Part shown: one piece after another, positions 60,167 through 64,000 of the stretch
How positions within the stretch are numbered: position 1 is the first letter of the stretch
Layout of the letters: each line of letters opens with the position of its first letter
From: Lingula anatina
Taxonomy: Eukaryota; Brachiopoda; Lingulata; Lingulida; Lingulidae
NCBI RefSeq assembly: GCF_001039355.2
Contig: NW_019775303.1
Location: forward strand, 29,664-93,663
Direction of reading: 5' to 3'
Length of the DNA stretch: 64,000 bases
Translations under genes and position numbers: made by a program
The notes under the pieces: model-generated
The model's input: only the letters and a program-made list of their open reading frames with translations
Told to the model about the DNA's origin: nothing
The model's database searches: none

Positions 60167-60414
60167 CAAACTTTATAAATCATAACTGCTGATGTCTTGA
60201 AAATAACTTACAAAATCAGCTTTCCATGTTCCTCAACCGGTTCCCTGTCCTGTAGACTCACAACTAGTTCCTGCCAATTCAAGCATGTGCCAAACTTGGA
60301 GTCAGTTTGTTGCTGAAGCCAGAGGTCTGCTGATACTACCTGACATTGGGGTGTGGCCATAGCTCCAAACAAACCTCTCCATGCCATGGGAAATGCAGCA
60401 ATTAGGCTTTCCAT
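57866..60414 (-). CDS. FANCE: FANCE exons 1-6 (right contig, other allele)
   Basis: Exons 60414-60212 (start ATG), 59993-59596, 59287-59135, 58941-58877, 58299-58201 and 58009-57866. Exon 1 encodes MESLIAAFPMAWRGLFGAM and ends NWQELVVSLQDREPVEEHG before KLI. This corresponds to human [20 protein letters not shown] before RLELKP, fixing both identity and start. Exons 2-6 repeat those at 55331-57446 with only a few residue changes (for example Thr/Ile and Asn/His in exon 2), and exon lengths are identical. The contig begins inside intron 6, so the two pieces overlap and together make one gene. It starts about 1.2 kb from the divergent PPP1R15-like gene. Confidence 0.9.
58385..58455. repeat. (TATAA)n array, long allele
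   Basis: About 14 units of TATAA in FANCE intron 5. The matching place on the left contig (55847-55894) has about nine, consistent with allelic length variation. Confidence 0.9.
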
Positions 60415-61570
60415 TATAGCCTAAACTGATAAATCACATTGCATGTGTTACAACATCACACATTTATTTGCACATTTTTATGTCCAGAGAAAAACACAAA
60501 AGCCATCAACTATTCATTTGGCATGTATTCTAAAGCAGTGGTCAGCACCTACCAGTATTGTAAAATCATTCAAACTGCCAAGGTTATTATCTTTTTTTGT
60601 CCTTTTCACTCTAAATTTAAGGGTATTATTACATCATTAATTGTCATTTTGTGGAATACTCAATGGTGAATATACGAGAACATATAAAAAATTATTTTTA
60701 ATTTATCTGCAAAATAACATGCAGTGGAATCAAGTTGTGGAAGAAAAGAAAACCTTGGTGTAGCACCAAAACTAAAGTGGGAATGTGCATGTTTTAGTGA
60801 TAGCCTTATAAGTCTATATCACAATTGTGCATTTTATTTTTATTACCTATTATTTGAAAGGGGAGGAGTTGCCAGGGGAAGCACATTCATGTACTGGTAC
60901 ATGCATCTTCCCACAAAAAAAAAAAAAAAAAAAAAAAATCAAGAGGATGGGCCAGGGAGAAGAGACACATGCACTTTCCTTTAAAAAAACTTACACGGGA
61001 TATAATTCAAATAATTTAAATGTTAAATCAAGTTTTAAAAATCGTCTGGGCTGTCGAGTGTTGTACAAATGAGGCAGATCTAAGCTGTTTTTTTCCCCTT
61101 ATCTCCAACATCAAAGCTCTGGATGTTTATGGATTGACCTTTTCTCCCAGGCCCATATTTTTCACCATAAAATACTTATTTATAACACAGATTCTTCAAA
61201 ACTGTCCAAGATACCTGTTTTGTTGCTCTAGATCTAGCTGAACCCGCCGTTCATACTTTCGCGCGACAATAATGACGCAAAGTAGCTTCCGGCTGATGAA
61301 ATTGCAAAATAGTACCATTCTTTTACCTTGACCTAAATGTATATCTCTACGCATTTTTCCTAGATCAAATAATCTAATGCCGAATCTTTTGGATTGGGTA
61401 TATAAATGACAGCAAAGTTTTCGATACAATACATCAAACTACACTGTTAGAATTATAAAAATCAATAATTAACATAAAAAGCTATTATATAATGTTCTAT
61501 TTGATAGTGCAAGGTTTTCCGGACTGGTCAGTAACTCGTCATAGTTACTTCCTGAATAGAGAAAACAGAA
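60415..61570. other. Shared 5' region of FANCE and the PPP1R15-like gene
   Basis: Divergent start region. It holds a poly-A run at 60915-60938 and no exon. The part after about 61230 is richer in CpG (CCCGCCGTTC, TTTCGCGCGAC) and is the likelier core promoter region. Confidence 0.45.
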
Positions 61571-61618
61571 GTGCGCCAATTACTATTAACAGCTGTTAGT
61601 TCGATTATTTCGAAGATA

Positions 61619-61819
61619 ATGTATCCAAGTATTAAAGAAAGTGAAGAAGTCTACAGCAAATACTACCAGGAATCAAGCGAATCCTTTAAAGGTTGCCGAT
61701 CATATACTTTTGACCTGAATTTTAATACTTTTATTCGAGGACACGCGGGGTGGATCGCCCCAAACATTACCATTATGAATCATCGGCTTAATTTCGCATC
61801 AAGGCGGACTGTTGCGTAA
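61619..61819 (+). promoter_or_regulatory. uORF before the PPP1R15-like start
   Basis: A 66-codon ORF (MYPSIKESEEVYSKYYQESS onward) ends in TAA at 61817-61819, 11 bases before the main ATG at 61831. Vertebrate GADD34 and CReP mRNAs are controlled by uORFs that respond to eIF2-alpha phosphorylation, so this could act the same way. Whether the mRNA begins upstream of 61619 is not known. Confidence 0.5.
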
Positions 61820-61830
61820 ACGATATTATC

Positions 61831-63477
61831 ATGGACGTTAAAAGTTCTTTACTCTCTCAGAAAGAGCAGCAGAATTGGCCGAGGTGGCCATGGACTTTCG
61901 GTATGTTCAAAGGTGACACGAAACGTGACGAACCTCACACACAAAATAGAACGACACCGCATCAAAGACGGAGTCCACTCTTGCGCTTAGACAGTATTGG
62001 AGAAATTTCATCAGATGATGACTTAACACACTGGACTTCGGGTTCGACTGGTTTTAATACCCAAGATCAGGTACGAGAAACAAATACACCAGGTAACTTC
62101 ACCAAAATGATGGGCTCCTATTTTACTAAGTTTTCCAATTTCTTCAGTGAAAGAAACATTTTTAATCCGTGTCATTATCAGACTGCCACTGGGTCGAGAA
62201 TGACTAGTAAAAATATACAGAGTCTAGATGCCACTAATTGTTCTCCAAATATGAATAAATCAAGAAGTCAGTCTGCAGGAGCATCCCAAGTGAATGCAGA
62301 AATTTACCACTGTGACAACAAATCAACTAGTGAATCACATTTTTCTATGAGGAAAATACCAGACATGGATAAAGTTTCTAGTTACATTAAACCAGTTCCC
62401 AGAATGGGGGCTGTAACACAGCTTGGTGCCATATTAGGTCAGCTGCATATTTCTCAGGACAAAGCAGATAAGACTGCAGAGGCAGGGTGTAAAGGTGAGA
62501 GGAAAAGGTCACATGGGGATATTGAAGATGGTGACAAAGGCACATCTCATGACAGTACAATTAGCAGTCCCAATGATGCAATGAAACAAAGCCCTGAGCA
62601 AGATGCTGGAGTGTGTGCTCAGCTTGACTGGAAAGAAACACTTGTGAACCAGACACCAGATTTTGTTTTCAAGCTTAATGTAAAAATTAATTCAGATGAT
62701 GGAATGCAAGATGGAGGTTTGCTCAAAATTGGTGCAATGAAGAGTACAGTTTGTAATCACAGTATGCCTGATTGCACTGGCACAGGTGTAAACTCTCCAG
62801 AAGTATATACCTGCATGCCCCATTGCAATTGTGTCTGTCATGTGACAGAGATCAGTTTATGCAATAATGATATTACAGTTTCCAACCCTAGTGATAATAA
62901 GTCCGTCAGCACTCCAAGAAACAGTAATTCAAGGCAAAAGAAAAAGAGGAGGAAGTCCCGTCCATCTGCGAAAAAAAGACAGAGACAGAAAAAGCGCCAA
63001 GCCAGTTTTCAGACAAACTTTTCTTGTCACCAACCTACACAAAATTGTGATATGAAGAAAAAACAGAAAATTGAACATCCCAATGTGGTTGATAATTCAA
63101 ACACATTTCAAATAGGTGCTAAAGACAAGAACTTCCATAGTTCTGTAGCTTTTATTCTAGGAAATGTTGATAGTGATTCTGAGGATGATTGCAGTGATTT
63201 CTGTGACTCTGACACAGCTGCCCCTTTCGTAGTATTTGTAGAGGAAGAGTTTATTGATCCCTTTGAAGGAAGTTATCTCTATGACTTTGAGGAAACTGAT
63301 GGTCTACATTCCATGCATGATCCTGATCACCCTTTAAACCTGCAATTTGACGTATTTACCAGACATGTGCCAAAAGTTAGCTCCAGTCCAGAGATGAGGA
63401 CTTTAGAAAAAGGCAGGCTGTTTGACCTTGAAGATGACCACTATCCATCCTTCCATTCTGATACAACACCCAAAAGG
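61831..63477 (+). CDS. PPP1R15 (GADD34/CReP)-like PP1 regulatory subunit, exon 1
   Basis: 549 open codons end at AAAAGG|GTAAGA, a good donor in phase 0. Seen: an N-terminal Trp-rich hydrophobic patch (NWPRWPWTFGMF), a disordered Ser/Asn-rich middle, a Cys-rich stretch (CMPHCNCVCH), a basic block (KKKRRKSRPSAKKRQRQKKR), acidic SDSEDDCSDFCDSD, then HDPDHPLNLQFDVF and the end SDTTPKR. PPP1R15 proteins carry a DPYNPLNF-type motif shortly before the PP1-binding K-V-x-F, and their last exon supplies the conserved PP1/actin-binding tail. That exon would lie beyond 64000. Family role: directing PP1 to dephosphorylate eIF2-alpha and end the integrated stress response. If the donor is not used, the frame reads RVRFISVHRLFK and stops at 63513. 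The assignment rests on motif order and domain style, not on strong similarity. Confidence 0.65.
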
Positions 63478-64000
63478 GTAAGATTCATCTCTGTGCATAG
63501 ACTGTTTAAATAAAAAAAAATCTGTCTACATGCAGGATAACATAATATTAAAGAAGATAATAGATGGTAGAATAACATTTTACAAGGATATTTATTTAAA
63601 TTATTAATAAAAAAGGCATTTAATAGGTAATAAAAAGGTGCAATTGAAAAAAAGATACAATGAGGCTGTTAAATTGACATAGGTGACTCTTAAATGATGT
63701 TATGTTAAAAGACATTTTGCTTCTGTGATAAGACTGGTTAAAATAACCCATTGCATGATAAAAACAATGTTCTAGATAAAGTTCAGTTAAATTAACTTGA
63801 GATGAAAAGAGCTATTTGTTTCTAAAAGAAGGGGGCCTTTCAGATGAATGGGGAATTCTACAGTATAGCACGTAGTATGATTAGGGCAATAATGCTAAGA
63901 TACTTTGGGATGAGAATATAGAAACACTTGCCTGTTGGTGTATGTTCTTGGGTCTAAACAAGATGTTAGGTTGCATTCACAAATAAAGTAGATCTGCAGA
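63478..64000. other. Probable intron of the PPP1R15-like gene
   Basis: AT-rich, no exon with the conserved tail seen before the window ends. AATAAA occurs at about 63605, which would serve a transcript retaining this intron. Confidence 0.45.

Overview
This is animal nuclear DNA: AT-rich, with spliced genes (GT-AG introns, phase-consistent exons), long introns, microsatellites and many small DNA transposons. A metazoan-type chitin synthase next to FUT8, FANCE and a PPP1R15-like gene suggests a marine invertebrate, either a non-vertebrate deuterostome or a lophotrochozoan. I cannot name the species. Five single N characters (3463, 9493, 16477, 19614, 57620) mark contig joins. Around at least three of them the flanking contigs are near-identical copies, so the source was a polymorphic diploid whose two haplotypes were not merged.

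Layout. 1-5.3 kb: tandem and nested repeats, one exon of a VHR/DUSP3-like phosphatase (minus) and a candidate first exon. 8.3-9.1 kb: last exons of an unrecognised gene (minus). 10.8-14.7 kb: a transposon cluster, including a 2.9 kb element with terminal inverted repeats, GTTGGCC-rich subterminal arrays and a decayed Gag-like fragment. 15.5-22.9 kb: a predicted pseudokinase gene, apparently present twice, which I interpret as two haplotypes differing by a TTAA-flanked MITE. 24.1-25.5 kb: a fold-back Tc1 element. 26.8-27.5 kb: an orphan secreted, probably GPI-anchored protein. 32.2-37.3 kb: complete FUT8 (9 exons, minus, 559 aa). 40.2-49.6 kb: complete chitin synthase (8 exons, plus, 1091 aa) with a CCAAT/octamer/TATA promoter. 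53.0-60.4 kb: FANCE (11 exons, minus, 518 aa once the duplicated allelic overlap is collapsed). 61.6-63.5 kb: a PPP1R15 (GADD34/CReP)-like gene (plus) with an upstream ORF, cut by the window end.

The genes are not an operon or an obvious functional cluster. FUT8 and chitin synthase are head-to-head about 3 kb apart, and FANCE and PPP1R15 are head-to-head about 1.2 kb apart. The most notable points are the haplotype artefacts that imitate tandem duplications, the kinase with Asn in place of the catalytic Asp, the compact chitin synthase with an acidic catalytic-domain insert, the PPP1R15 uORF, and several large palindromic or fold-back elements. Exon boundaries were worked out by eye from splice consensus and reading phase; none is confirmed by transcripts.
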